A DNA stretch of 64,000 nt from Spiroplasma kunkelii CR2-3x (GTDB lineage: Bacteria; Bacillota_I; Bacilli_A; Mycoplasmatales; Mycoplasmataceae), in NCBI RefSeq assembly GCF_001274875.1, contig NZ_CP010899.1, positions 1,178,001-1,242,000 of the forward strand. Reading direction: 5' to 3'. Position 1 is the first letter of the stretch. Each line of letters starts with the position of its first letter. This document shows, piece by piece, positions 49,838 to 61,855 of the stretch. The notes below the pieces were generated by a model, which saw only the letters and a program-made list of their open reading frames with translations, did not search any database and was not told the origin of the DNA. Position numbers and translations under genes: made by a program.

Positions 49838-49913
49838 TGGCAGGGGTAGCAGGACTTGAACCCACAACACCCGGATTTGAAGTCCGGTGTTCTACCAATT
49901 GAACTATACCCCT
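49838..49913 (-). tRNA. tRNA-Trp(UCA), reads UGA
   Basis: 76 nt. Acceptor AGGGGTA/TACCCCT, T-arm identical to the tRNA-Trp(CCA) gene beside it, anticodon stem CCGGA/TCCGG with loop CTTCAAA giving UCA. It decodes UGA (and UGG by wobble) as Trp and explains the TGA codons inside the genes here. The two Trp tRNAs are a known feature of Spiroplasma. Confidence 0.95.
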
Positions 49914-49984
49914 AACAAGATAAATTAAGCGTCTAAATTGGCACTTAATCATTTTAACAAAATAATAGAAAATAGCAAATAATT

Positions 49985-50470
49985 TTATTTATTTTCTTCA
50001 TTGAAGTACTCTTCAAATTGAAGTGGTTCATATTTTTTATTATGGCACTGATCACAGATTCCATGCCCTTCAATTTTAAAATAGACTGGTTCTCAATTAA
50101 TATTTGTCATTACATCTTTTAAATTATCTAACTTAATTTCATGTAAAATATTCGTATCTTTAATATGAACAACATTTTTACAAATATCACAAACCATATG
50201 AAAGGATGGGTTTTCTGCTAAATCATATCAAATTTGTTTACCATCAAAAGAATTTGTAAAAACAATATGCTCACTAATTAATAAATCAATTGTGTTGTAA
50301 ACTGACATTAAATTAACATTTTTAAATTCTTGTTCTAATAATGTTACAATTTCAGTTAACGTTAAATGTTGCTTTTCTGATAAAATTTTAATAATTGCTA
50401 ACCTAATTTCAGTAATTCGGTAATTTTTACTTTTTAATAACTGTACAATCCCGTCATATGATAATGCCAT
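49985..50470 (-). CDS. Fur/PerR family metal-dependent repressor
   Basis: 161 aa. ATG 50470 is chosen because AGGAG lies 9 nt upstream; an in-frame GTG 50476 sits too close to it. Winged helix 'KNYRITEIRLAIIKILSEKQ', 'VNLMSVYNTIDLLISEHIV', then a dimer/metal domain with two Cys pairs 'FHMVCDICKNVVH' and 'EGHGICDQCHNKKYE' that bind structural zinc. Senses iron, zinc or peroxide; which one cannot be told. Downstream of acpP on the same strand. Confidence 0.85.
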
Positions 50471-50484
50471 TGCCACCAGCTCCT

Positions 50485-50709
50485 TTATTTTTTAATTTCT
50501 TTAATAACTTCAACCAAATCTGCAACTGTTTTAATATCCATTAATTTATCATCTGGTATTTGAATTCCACATTTTTTCTCAGCCTCAATAACTAAATCCA
50601 TCAAATCTAATGAATCTAATCCTAATGTTTTAAACTCCGTATTTAAATCAATTGGTTTAGAAATTCCACGTTCTTTTAAAACTTTTTTAATTTCATCTAG
50701 CACATTCAT
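50485..50709 (-). CDS. acpP: Acyl carrier protein
   Basis: 74 aa, ATG 50709, RBS GTGAGGAA, TAA 50485. Phosphopantetheine site 'LGLDSLDLMDLVIEAEKK' with Ser33 (DSL), acidic helix II and 'IKTVADLVEVIKEI' at the end. Shuttles acyl chains. In this fatty-acid scavenger it probably serves phospholipid acyl transfer rather than full synthesis. 15 bp before the Fur-type gene. Confidence 0.93.
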   Translation of the reverse strand: MNVLDEIKKVLKERGISKPIDLNTEFKTLGLDSLDLMDLVIEAEKKCGIQIPDDKLMDIKTVADLVEVIKEIKK

Positions 50710-50851
50710 TTAAAATTCCTCACATTCTCTTAATAATTAATATAATTATAACAAGTTTAACAATAAAATAATAGCATTTATTAGTTTAAGCTTTCTAATG
50801 TAAACTTCCAAGCTTGATATAATTGTTGTTCATTATGATAATTATAGACAA

Positions 50852-51222
50852 TTATTGTTTTGAATAACTAATTTTTTCATTACTATAATATAAACTAAGA
50901 TAACTTGTTGGATGATAAAAAAACATCATTTTCGGAATTCAACATTTTAAAAAATAATAATGAAAAAGAATATTATCAAAATAATATTCACTATATACAT
51001 AATTAATTTTTGTTAGTAATTTTCTAGCATATAAAACAAATTTTTGTTCTGGTTGCAACTCAACATTCTCATCGTCTTTATTAAAAATACGTAAATTAAC
51101 TTTAGGTTTATTATTACTAATTAAAATATTTTTATAAACACAAATAAAAATAGCACTTAAAAAAACTAACATTTAGAACAAAAAACCAAGAATAATAACT
51201 AATCTTTTATTAAAAATTTTTT
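50852..51222 (-). pseudogene. Small membrane-anchored protein with an early TAA
   Basis: 'MKKIFNKRLVIILGFLF' from ATG 51222, TAA, then ATG 51172 'MLVFLSAIFICVYKNILISN' and 'SEYYFDNILFHYYFLKCW' to TAA 50852. Either a Gln codon was lost or the protein really starts at 51172, where the helix would be its anchor. No family recognised. Confidence 0.45.
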
Positions 51223-51475
51223 TCATCTGCAACTAATTTTTGCTCCACAAAAAAATCAAATTCAAATTATGTTAATAAATCTTGATTAAATTCTTTATTA
51301 TAATAATTAGGTAATTGTTGATTAATAATGCGATAAGTCATTGTTAAGCATTTAAACCAATTTGAATTAACAAAAAAGTATTATTAACATTTATTTTAGG
51401 AATAATTGGTTTAAAAATAAAGATTGCATAAAAAAGATTGGGGTATAAAAATATAAAGAAATTAAATAAGAATAA

Positions 51476-51501
51476 TTAAACCATTTACTAAAATGGTTTT
51501 T
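51476..51501 (+). terminator. Intrinsic terminator
   Basis: aaaccattt-acta-aaatggttt followed by TTTTA. Confidence 0.65.
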
Positions 51502-51529
51502 TTATTTGAAAAACCTAAAATAACCGTTC

Positions 51530-51832
51530 CCTTTAAAAAATTTGAAGAATTTGGAACAAAGTGTCAAAAAATCGGAAAAAAAATTAAGCACACATATTAC
51601 AATACCGATTTTAGCAATTAAAGGAATTTTAACAAAAACACTTTTATTAGGAATGGCAAAGCATCCAATTCTTTATGGTGTTTTAGTTAGTTTGTCTGCC
51701 TTAGCTGCTGGTGGGGTATGATTATATAATAAATTTAATAAACCACCACAAAACATTAACCAAGAAAGCCAAACTAATAACTATAATAAAATTAAAAATA
51801 AAAATGAATTTAAACCAACAATTATTATTTAA
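51530..51832 (+). pseudogene. Membrane protein fragment
   Basis: Frame 'KNLEQSVKKSEKKLSTHITI', 'PILAIKGILTKTLLLGMAKH', 'ILYGVLVSLSALAAGGVWLY', polar Asn/Gln tail, TAA 51832. No start; one membrane helix remains. Unknown. Confidence 0.4.
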
Positions 51833-51869
51833 GGAGAAAATGATAAATAACGAGCTGAAAAAATAATTT

Positions 51870-52357
51870 AATATATATACATGTAAAATTTGATGAAAGA
51901 TATTTATTTGAAGATTTATTATTTTCTAATGCTTGTAAAAAGAAAAATGGAACAATTAATATGTCATAAATAGCACGACAAACAAATCGTGGAATTAATA
52001 CTGTTAAAAGAGAAATTAAGCGATTTAAAAAAATAGAAGATTATACAGCAGTTGAATCACATAAAGACTATTATAAAAAACGAAAAAAATGTATTAAAAA
52101 ACTACCTGAATTTACAGAAGAACAATTAAATTTTATTAAAATTAGACTTAATAAATATCGTGATACACCTGAACAACTTATTTATCGTTATTTTTTAAAA
52201 TTTGGTGTTAAATTTCCTGCTTGTGTTAAAAATTTTTATAAATGAGTTCGTTTGGGTGAGTTTGGATTAAAAAAAGAAAATTTACGTCATCGTGGTAAAA
52301 AATATAAAAAAAAGGGAAATCTGATAATCGTGGTCAATTAACTAATTTTAAATCATG
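51870..52357 (+). pseudogene. IS30-like transposase, 5' part
   Basis: Matches the intact 58358 gene from 'RYLFEDLLFSNACKKK' through 'INTVKREIKRFKKIEDYTAV' to 'RGQLTNFKS', then stops abruptly at 52357 where the phage module begins. One TAA near 51967. Lacks the whole DDE domain. Confidence 0.75.
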
Positions 52358-52364
52358 CATCGTG

Positions 52365-52440
52365 TACAATGCAGCCGTAAAAAATAACTCTTGTTTAATG
52401 GTTGTTTTTTTATTTAAAAACAACCATTAAAAGGAGATGA
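52365..52440 (+). promoter_or_regulatory. Head of phage module (third copy)
   Basis: tgcatcgtgtacaatgca palindrome, then aataactcttgtt...gttgtttttttattt hairpin and the RBS AAAAGGAGATG of the zinc-ribbon-like gene. Same layout as 9080-9150. Confidence 0.5.
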
Positions 52441-52449
52441 AAAAAAAAT

Positions 52450-52566
52450 ATGTCTAAAAATACTTTTATTAAATGTAGTAAATGTGGAACACCAAAGCAG
52501 TTTCATACAGTTAACCATCGTGAAAAAACAGAGTGATTTGAAGATGTTTATTACACTGAATATTAA
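52450..52566 (+). CDS. Small zinc-ribbon-like phage protein
   Basis: 38 aa, same protein as 29830-29946 ('FIKCSKCGTPKQFHTVNHRE'). Intact copy with RBS GGAGATG. Confidence 0.65.
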
Positions 52567-52624
52567 AATTTTGTTTTTTTAAAACCTTAAATTTTATAAA
52601 ACAACTCTAAAAATTAAATATATT

Positions 52625-52950
52625 GGCTCTACAAGTGTTTAATTTATAATTACATATTTTTTAGGGAAGGTTCCCCAACAAGGCATTTCCGCCGGCATGA
52701 AACCATTAGAGCTGTTAACTTGTTTTTTGCGATTTTGTAAATTAATGACTTTGATTAAGATAGACGCGTAGTGGTGCATTCATAACTATTAATTGCAAGA
52801 AGAAAAATAAAATCGTGTGCGTAGAGGATGAATAACTTTTAAGAACTGGACAAGGATTTCTTAATTAATCTACTAGTGGGGACTTGATGAGGAGGTACTT
52901 AATACTACAAGTAACTACAAAATGTAGAACATTGTAGTACTTTGTAGTTA
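52625..52950 (+). ncRNA. Conserved structured element, copy 3
   Basis: Nearly identical to 30005-30332, including CTCTAC/GTAGAG and CGATTTT/AAAATCG pairings and the TTAAGAA/TTCTTAA hairpin, whose loop differs by one base (ctggacaaggat). Ends with the same interleaved inverted repeats before the next gene. Confidence 0.6.
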
Positions 52951-52973
52951 ATTGTAAAAAGGAGAATTTAAAA

Positions 52974-53134
52974 ATGACTATGAAAAAGAAACTTTGTTTA
53001 AAAAAAGATATTGAGGATATTGTTTTAAATGTTATCAAGAAAATAAATTAAATGAATTAATGTGTAAAAGTTACCTGGTTTCACAAGATGAAATTACTGA
53101 TGAACATTGAGCATTAAATACTAGAAAGAATTAA
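52974..53134 (+). pseudogene. Small CxxC phage protein, frameshifted copy
   Basis: 'MTMKKKLCLKK' then out of frame (one base missing in the A/T run), with the family's 'YCFKCYQENK' and 'DEITDEHWALNTRKN' in another frame. RBS AAAAAGGAG intact. Confidence 0.6.
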
Positions 53135-53147
53135 GAGGAATTAAATT

Positions 53148-53306
53148 ATGAAAAAATATAAATACTTATTATTATCAAAAGATAAATTTGGATTTAATAC
53201 TCAGTTTTTTTATACATATATTGAAGCAGAGCTTACTGCTAAAAATATATTTTACAGTGAAAAAACTATTATTAATTTAGAAAAAATTGAATGGCAAGGA
53301 GAATAA
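53148..53306 (+). CDS. Small phage protein (52 aa)
   Basis: 'MKKYKYLLLSKDKFGFNTQF', 'YIEAELTAKNIFYSEKT', ends 'IEWQGE'. RBS AAGAGGA. Intact relative of 8237-8396 and 30533-30703, so present in all three modules. Soluble, unknown. Confidence 0.6.
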   Translation: MKKYKYLLLSKDKFGFNTQFFYTYIEAELTAKNIFYSEKTIINLEKIEWQGE

Positions 53307-53311
53307 ATAAT

Positions 53312-53449
53312 ATGTATAAAGATGAAAATGGAAATATTTATACTGAAGAAGATTTATTTAATGAAGCATTAGAAGAATGTCATTCAGAAGAGAGTGCTTA
53401 TGACTATATTGAGACATTAATTGAAGAAAAGAATTTGGAGGAATTATAA
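53312..53449 (+). CDS. Small acidic phage protein (45 aa)
   Basis: 'MYKDENGNIYTEEDLFNEAL' ... 'ESAYDYIETLIEEKNLEEL'. Relative of 8095-8229. Its end supplies the RBS of the pentapeptide gene. Confidence 0.65.
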   Translation: MYKDENGNIYTEEDLFNEALEECHSEESAYDYIETLIEEKNLEEL

Positions 53450-53450
53450 A

Positions 53451-53743
53451 ATGAAAACATTAAAAGATATGATTGCGGACTTAACAGGAGTTAATGTTAA
53501 GCAAAAAAAAATAAATATTTAGAAAGTGAAAAATTAGATTTAAAAGATGCTGATTTATATGGTGCTGATTTACGCTGTGCTTATTTAGAAGATGCTAATT
53601 TATGTGGTGCTGATTTAAAAGGTGCCGATTTAGAAGGTGCTGATTTAAAAGGTGCTGATTTAGAAGGTGCTAATTTAAAAGATGCTTATTTATGTGGTAT
53701 TAAAATCACAAAAAAACAATTAGAACAATTAGATATTATTTAG
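53451..53743 (+). pseudogene. Pentapeptide-repeat protein, frame broken at an A9 tract
   Basis: ATG 53451 'MKTLKDMIADLTGVNVKQ', then A9 (53500-53508), after which only the -1 frame is coding: 'KYLESEKLDLKDADLYGADL' and about ten A(D/N)LxG pentapeptides, ending 'KKQLEQLDII' (TAG 53743). Such repeats form a right-handed quadrilateral helix, in some proteins mimicking DNA. Either frameshifted or expressed by slippage on A9. Confidence 0.65.
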
Positions 53744-53754
53744 GAGGATTAATA

Positions 53755-53920
53755 ATGACTATAACAGAATCAATTAAATTTGATAAATTACAAGAAGAAA
53801 ATGAAGCACTTAAAAAAGAACTTGCCGAATTAAAACAACAACAATTATATAAAGAAGATTTTGATGAATATTGTCAATATGTAAATGGTCGAAGAGAAGA
53901 TACTTTTATTATAAAAGATA
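53755..53920 (+). pseudogene. Coiled-coil phage protein, cut at a junction
   Basis: ATG 53755, RBS AGGAGG, 'MTITESIKFDKLQEENEALK', then 'KELAELKQQQLYKEDFDEYC', then 'VNGRREDTFIIKDK'. Beyond ~53920 the sequence is antisense of the capsid-like gene, so the original 3' end is lost although the frame runs on to 54075. Confidence 0.5.
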
Positions 53921-54848
53921 AATCTTTATTTTGATCTAAAATTTTAGTATATGCTTTTGTAAATTGAGCAAATGATGACATAGAAACATGTACTACTAAA
54001 TCATCTTTTGAAGTACCAAACATTAATGCATTTATTTTTTGTACTAAATTAATTGCAGTATCATTTATTTTATAAAATGTTTGTTGGGCAGAATCTGCAT
54101 CTGTTGGATAAGGTTTATAAGTAAATGATTTAGATAAATGATCATTAACACTACTAAATGTAATTTCTTGAAATAAAAACTTTTTATTATCAAAAGGATC
54201 ATAGTAATCTGTAATATTAGAAATATATAATCATTGAATAGATTGATTATATTCATAAGTATTAATATTTTCTCCACCAATATTTTCATTATTTTTATTT
54301 AAAACAACATAAAGGTTTAATTCATCATTTTGATCAAATTGTTTATCTGTTGATAATAAGGTATATTGGCGTTGAGTTGAAATACCTTGAAAAATAGGAT
54401 CAGGAGTTCCTTGTGAAGAAAAATATGCACCACTAGTACTATTTTGTAAATATGCTTCATACATATCACCACGATTAGTAGGGTAATGCATTGGATTAAT
54501 AATTTTAGTATAAAAATTATCAGCATCTTTAAAATCTTTTTGTTCAGTACCTTTATTAACTTGTTTTAATTTAAAAGCATTTTTTCATTAAGCAATAATT
54601 GTAGCATTACCAGTAATAGCAAGTGTAAAATCTGAATAATCTTGAGGAATACTATTAATTGGTTTATAACCACTTGTAGTTAATGGAATAACTCCATTTG
54701 TAATAACAAAAGGGAAAATAAATCATTTATCTAATTCTTGTATTTTACGCTTAATAACTTTACTATCAGTAGAAGCCATTCGCATTGCAGTATATAATAC
54801 TTGATTATTAATTTGTATTAATTCTTTATTATTTTTGTTTAAATTCAT
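53920..54848 (-). pseudogene. Phage structural protein (candidate capsid), truncated
   Basis: ATG 54848 'MNLNKNNKELIQINNQVLYT', 'YPTNRGDMYEAYLQNSTSGA', 'QWLYISNITDYYDPFDNKKF', 'INAFMFGTSKDDLVVHVSMS'. One TAA (54588, likely Gln) and a missing 3' end at the junction near 53920. Placed right after portal, the usual place for scaffold or major capsid genes. Family not recognised directly. Confidence 0.45.
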
Positions 54849-56189
54849 CTTTTATACCACCTGTATTTTTATTTTCTTCATTATCATTTTCTAAATCAAA
54901 TTTAGAATTAGTTTCTAATTGTGCTTTATCAATTTTTTCAACTTTTTTTATAGCAAAAGTCATTGGAATACTATCAACAATATGAATATATTCTGCTCGA
55001 GACATTGTACCATTTTCTAATCTTGTATTATTTGTATCAACTAAACGCATTTGGTCAATAATTCCTGCTGGTTTAAATTTTAATGAGTAAGGGCGTTCAA
55101 TTCTATCTCAATTATTATTTTCATTAATTCAATATTTATGAAATATTCATCAACAATCAAATAAACGATATAAATAATCTAATAAAAAATCTTGTCATAC
55201 TGCTTGTGATTCAATATCTTCTGCTTGCATAATTAATGTTTGATTTTGATTAGTATAAGTTCCTTGTTCATCTGCTTGTCAACTTAAACCAATTCCACGA
55301 AATACAATTTTTAAAATATGATCAGTATCTAAATTATAATCATTTGAATTATATTGTCCTTGAGTATAATTAACAGTTGAATTACCACTTTTTTCATCAT
55401 AATTAGCATTTACATTTTGAATAACAAAATCACTTTCATAATCATTTCAAGATTTTTTATTATTTTTTACAGCAGTAATTTCATCACTATTTGCTTGAAT
55501 ATAACCTCTAGCACGACTAAATCTTCTTGTTTTCTTTTTAATAAATAAATTATCTTGTAAATCTTCAATTAATCACATAGTAGGAAAAATATCAGGATAA
55601 GCACTTAACATTGTACTTGATGCTTGACCTTGTAAATTAGCTTTAATAAAATTAGGAATTTGAATTAATGGAAAACGACCCAATTTATTAATATATGTTT
55701 TTTTTCAATTCTTAAACTTTTATCTATTTTTCCACTAGTTACTCCTGCTTGAGTATTTTTATCATTAGGATATGAATCAATTTGAATATATTTATCATTA
55801 ATAATGACATGAAAAATATAACCAGTATCATCTTGATTTGGTAATATTCAAATATCTGCTGATTGTTCTTCTTCATTAATTTTAGAAATAAAATTAGTAA
55901 ATAATGCTGTTCCTAACATAACATCTAAATCATTATCTTTTGTTTCATATATAAACATAACAGCAACACCTAATAATGATTTAGTTCAAGACATTTTAAT
56001 TAATTTTTCATATATTTTCTTTTTATGATATCAATTTTGTCAATGTATTAATGCTTTTTCATCTTCACTATCACAAATTATTCCTCTTCCTATTTCCATT
56101 CTTACTTTTCTTTGTGCAACAATTAAAGGCACATTTATTTTTCAATCACGATTATTAAATGATAATCAATTATTTATATTATTATTCAT
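54829..56189 (-). pseudogene. Phage portal protein, frame broken at an A8 tract
   Basis: ATG 56189 'MNNNINNWLSFNNRDWKINV' ... 'GTALFTNFISKINEEEQS', then an A8 run (55697-55704) with the rest in another frame: 'GRFPLIQIPNFIKANLQGQA', 'FRGIGLSWQADEQGTYTNQN', 'RIERPYSLKFKPAGIIDQMR' and an acidic tail. Size (~450 aa) and position after terminase fit portal. Only one frameshift visible. Confidence 0.6.
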
Positions 56190-56346
56190 TTTTATTTACT
56201 CCTAATCTAGCAAAATGACAAATTAATATCTTACTGTCTTTTTCTACTTTATCTACTTTTAAAACTTTATAATCATTTTTATATTTATAAACAAAAATAT
56301 TATTTTTAGGAACATTCTTTTTATATTTCCCAATAATTTTATCCAT
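56182..56346 (-). CDS. Small phage protein between terminase and portal
   Basis: 54 aa, 'MDKIIGKYKKNVPKNNIFVY' ... 'DSKILICHFARLGVNKNE'. Overlaps the portal start by 8 nt. Unknown. Confidence 0.45.
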   Translation of the reverse strand: MDKIIGKYKKNVPKNNIFVYKYKNDYKVLKVDKVEKDSKILICHFARLGVNKNE

Positions 56347-56349
56347 ATC

Positions 56350-57691
<1,342 letters not shown>

Positions 57692-57699
<8 letters not shown>

Positions 57700-58030
57700 C
57701 TTTAATTACCTCATTTATTTTAGGTAATTCTTCTTTATCAAATTGAATAACAATATTAGAGTTAGAAAAATTTATATCTTTAACATATTTCTCAACATAT
57801 AACTTTTTACCCCCGCCATATTTGTCATTTAATAAAGCCAATTCCAATTCTATTTCTAATTTATTTATCATATCTTCAATAAAATCAGCAGTTTTTGCAT
57901 CAATTTCATCTTTTCAATTATTAAATGGTAGTTTTAAATAGTATAAATATGCTCTTTTATTACTTAATTTGTCTCCTTTTTTCCTCAAAAAGTCCTTAGT
58001 TTTCCCTGAAATAGTCTTAAAAGTTACCAT
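57692..58030 (-). CDS. Candidate phage terminase small subunit
   Basis: 112 aa, ATG 58030, TAA 57692, overlapping terL start by 8 nt. 'MVTFKTISGKTKDFLRKKGD', 'LYYLKLPFNNWKDEIDAKTA', helical middle and acidic tail. Called from position and size; the DNA-binding helix is not distinctive. Confidence 0.5.
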
Positions 58031-58357
58031 TTTTTACTCCTTTTTGCATATTAAAATTGCTATTATTTAAACAATATGGTTAAATAAAAGAGTATAAAAC
58101 AAACTTATCAAACTTATCAAGTATTAAACACCTATCAAAATGTATTAAAGAACTTAATATTATTTTTATTATGTTTATTTTACATCAAAATAAAAAGAAA
58201 GTAAACTTAATTACTTTCTTTTTATTGATATAAACAGTTTTAAGAGACAAAACTTACTACTTGTTTACATTATAATTTTATAACTTTAAAAATAATTGTC
58301 AATATTTTTTTAAAAAATAGTGTATAAATAACTTTAAAAAGATTGGAGACAAAATAT
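58031..58357. other. Intergenic region with terminator-like hairpin
   Basis: No gene. Hairpin aaaaagaaagtaa / ttactttcttttt at 58190-58222. At 58241-58261 agagacaaaacttactactt resembles 59533-59553 in direct orientation, on both sides of the IS30-like gene. Confidence 0.5.
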
Positions 58358-59338
58358 ATGAAAGATTATACACATGTAAAATATGATGAACGAGATTTAT
58401 TTGAGGATTTATTATCTTCTAATGCTTGTAAAAAGAAAAATGAAACAATTAATATGTCAGAAATAGCAAGAAAAATAAATCGGAGTGTAGATACTGTTAA
58501 AAGAGAGATTAAGCGATTTAAAAAGATAGAAAATTATATAGCAGTTGAAGCACATAAAGACTATCAGAAAAAGCGAAAAAAATGTATTAAAAAACTACCT
58601 GAATTTACAGAAGAACAGATTAATTTTATTAAAATTAGATTTAATAAATATCATGATTCTCCAAGAGAATTAATTTATCGTTATTTTTTAAAATTTGGTG
58701 TTAAATTTCCTACCTGTGTTAAAACTTTTTATAAATGAGTTCGTTTAGGTGAATTTGGATTAAAAAAAGAAAATTTACGATATAGGGGTAAAAAATATAA
58801 AACAAAAGGAAAAAAAGAAAATCGTGGTCAATTAACTAATTTTAAGTCAATTTGAAATATTGAAAATAAACTTTCTAATGTTTGATGATTTGAGATGGAT
58901 ACTGTGGTTGGAAAAGACCATCAATCTAGTTGTTTAGTTTTAGTAGAACAATCAAGTAGAAAATATTTTGCAATAAAATTAGAAAATCATACTTCTAATG
59001 AAGTTTTTGAAAAGTTTAAAGAATTAGTTAAAGTAAATAATTTAATTGGGAAAATTAAAGGCGTAATAACTGACAGAGGAAAAGAATTTTATAAATGAAG
59101 AGAATTAGAAATATTCGCTGAAACACAAGTATATTTTTGTGATGCTGGTAAACCTCGTCAAAAACCTTTAATTGAATATATGAATAGTGAATTAAGACAT
59201 TGATTTCATAAGGGAACTGATTTTAATAAAGTTAGTCAGAAACGATTAAATTGAGTAGTTAATGATGTAATTAATGAAAAAATACGGCCCTGTTTAAATT
59301 GAATAACTGCAAAAGAAATGTTTTTGCAGAATATATAA
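58358..59338 (+). CDS. IS30-like transposase (SpV1 ORF3-type), intact
   Basis: 326 aa. ATG 58358 preferred, TTGGAG lying 9 nt upstream; TTG 58343 would include that RBS in the gene. N-terminal HTH 'INMSEIARKINRSVDTVKRE', basic linker 'KDYQKKRKKCIKKL', DDE domain: 'FEMDTVVGKDHQSSCLVLVE' (D1), 'IKGVITDRGKEFYKWRELE' (D2), 'LIEYMNSELRHWFHKGTDFN' (E). No stop or frameshift. It is the only whole copy here and could act in trans on related ends. Confidence 0.88.
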
Positions 59339-59679
59339 ACAACAAATATTTAAAAATGTACATTAATTCATAAAATATGTCATTAAAATAATAAAATATG
59401 TATTTATTAATTAAATTTAATAAATTCTTTTTAGTGTGCTTAAATATGATTAAATTAAGTTATATTTATAAAATATTTTAATTTTTTAAAAAATAGTTGC
59501 ATTTATTTTAAATGATGTTATCATCAAATTAACAAGAGACAAAATTTGCTGCTTGAATATACTTGATGCAAATTATAAACTGCTAATGGCTATTCAATAA
59601 AATTTTGATTAAACAAAAAAATTTTAAAAACCTCCTTTACAATTGAAATTTATCAAAAATAAAAGATATTTCCTTGTTA
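59339..59679. other. Gene-free viral tail
   Basis: AT-rich, like the 3' flanks of the other IS30-like genes at its start (aataaaatatgtatttattaa); no gene, no clear TIR. Confidence 0.4.
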
Positions 59680-61104
59680 TTAATAAGCTCGCGCAAAATA
59701 AACTAAATTAGTTGCTGGTTGTCCGCAATGAAAACAAGTTGTTTTTTTTGTTGAAACATCAAATGGAATACAACGTGAAGTTGTTTGTGTTTCAGCTTTA
59801 ATTGTATCTTCGCACTCAATGCGACCACAAAACGGCACTAAAAATAAACCATTCATTTTTGCTAAAGTTTTTTTATACTCTGAATAATTATCGATTTTTT
59901 TTGTCCGTTGATGACGATTATCCAAAGCTCTTTGGTATAAATTTGTTGCAATTTGATCTAATAAATCAGAAACTACTTTTTCAATTTCTGTTCAGGAAAC
60001 AGTAATTTTTTCAAAAGTATCACGCCGAGCAATTATAACTTGTTGTTGTACTAAATCACTAGATCCAATTTCAATTCGCAATGGAATTCCCTTAATTTCC
60101 GCATTAGATGCACGAAACCCAAAACCTTTGTCTGATTGATCAATTTCACAACGATATTTGTGCAATTTTTTTTGTAGTTGCTCAACTGCAAATAATTGAT
60201 CATCATTATCATTATTAATTGGTAAAATCATAATTTGAATTGGTGCAATTTGCGGTGGTAATACTAGTCCATTATCATCACTATGTGTCATAATAAGTCC
60301 TCCTATCAAACGCGTTGAAACCCCTCACGATGTTGAGTAAGCATATTCTAAAATATTTTTTTGATTTGAAAATTTAATATCAAATGCTTTAGAAAAATTT
60401 TGACCAAAATAATGACTAGTCCCACATTGTAAAGCTTGACCATCATACATTAATGATTCAATCGTATAAGTTTCTTCTGCTCCAGCAAATTTTTCACGTT
60501 CTGTTTTTTGCCCTTTAATCACAGGTAATAATAAAGTTTTTTCTGCAAAAGTAGCATAAATATCTAAAATTTTTAAAGTAAATTGCTGTGCTTCTTGTTT
60601 TGAGCTATGAATTGTATGCCCCTCTTGTCATAAAAATTCACTTGTACGTAAAAACGGACGGGTCGTTTTTTCTCAACGTAAAACATTAACTCATTGATTA
60701 TATAACAGTGGTAATTCATGATAACCTTGGATTTCTTTACTAAAAAAGGTTCCAAAAAGAACTTCTGATGTTGGTCGAATGTATAATTCTTCATCTAAGA
60801 CTTTATTTCCAACTTTTGTTACTGTTACAATTTCTGGTGAAAACCCTTCAATATGTTCTTTTTCTTTATTAAAAAGAGTTTTTGAAATTAGTAAAGGAAA
60901 ATAAACATTTTTTACACCATTTTTTTTAAATTCAGCATCTAAAATTTTTTGAATATTTTCTCAAATTGCATATCCATAAGGTTTAAAAATAGTTGTTCCC
61001 TTAACTGGCCCATATGCAATTAAATCAGCATTTAAAACAATATCAGTATATCATTGCGCAAAATCAATTTCACGCAGAGTAATTTTCTTTAAGTTTCTCT
61101 TCAT
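59680..61104 (-). CDS. proS: Prolyl-tRNA synthetase (archaeal/eukaryotic type)
   Basis: 474 aa, ATG 61104, TAA 59680. Class II motifs: '[20 protein letters not shown]' (motif 2 region), '[18 protein letters not shown]', '[20 protein letters not shown]' (motif 3) and a C-terminal zinc-like domain '[11 protein letters not shown]', '[20 protein letters not shown]'. The short form without editing insert is usual for Mollicutes. Charges tRNA-Pro. Ends 4 bp after the neighbouring gene's stop, in the same direction. Confidence 0.94.
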
Positions 61105-61107
61105 TCT

Positions 61108-61794
61108 TTACTTTTTTCTACCTTCTGTTAACACATTAGAAACATTTCCTTTTTCACCTTGAAAAATTTTAAGTTTTAAATTATTACTTTTAACATACAT
61201 TTGAATTCGATTTAAATACTGATTATTTTTCATTAATATTCAGCGAATTGCTGTTGGTTTCACATCTTCAAAAACTTTTACACGACGGGTTACATCATCA
61301 TATTCTCAATCTTTTTTTGTTAAATGAAATAAATTTTGAATATCAATTGCAATTACAGCAATTTGACTTGGATCAACTTTTTGCTCTGCAATTCAACTTC
61401 AAAAATAATGTCGAGTTGAATTATCTAATTCAAACTCTAAATGATCAGGTTTTTCTAAATATGTTCAAACAATATATTCACTTTCTTTTTCCAAATGAAT
61501 ATTTTTAACTGGCTGTATCCCAAATTCCAATTGTCGTAAAACATTACTAATATCAGTATAAAATAATAATGACTTAATTCGCTGGCGATTTAATTCTTTA
61601 ATAATTTTGTGCGTTTTACGCCGTTTAAAACTAAAACCAGTTTTAATTTTACTATTATCATCTTCATCTTCAAACAAACTACTTTCTAAATTATCTGATG
61701 ATGACAATGATTTTTTTTGTAATAAGTTATGCTTTTTTTCTGTTTGATGTTCATTTTCTTTGTCATCTTTATTTTTTAATTTATTAAATAGCAT
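61108..61794 (-). CDS. Conserved hypothetical protein upstream of proS
   Basis: 228 aa, ATG 61794 (RBS GGAGGGG), TAA 61108, only 3 bp before proS, so co-transcribed. Charged N-terminal third (~1-65: 'MLFNKLKNKDDKENEHQTEK', acidic 'EDEDD'), then a folded part with many Trp ('HYFWSWIAEQKVDPSQIAVI'). No membrane segment. Not recognised. Confidence 0.7.
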
Positions 61795-61855
61795 TATACC
61801 CCTCCTTCTTCACATATTAATTATACAAAAGATTATTATTAATATTAGCATTAAC

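Noticed and set aside
53755-54075. Single 106-codon plus-strand gene running to 54075
   Set aside because: Beyond ~53920 it is antisense to good capsid-like coding sequence on the minus strand, so only the first part is original gene.
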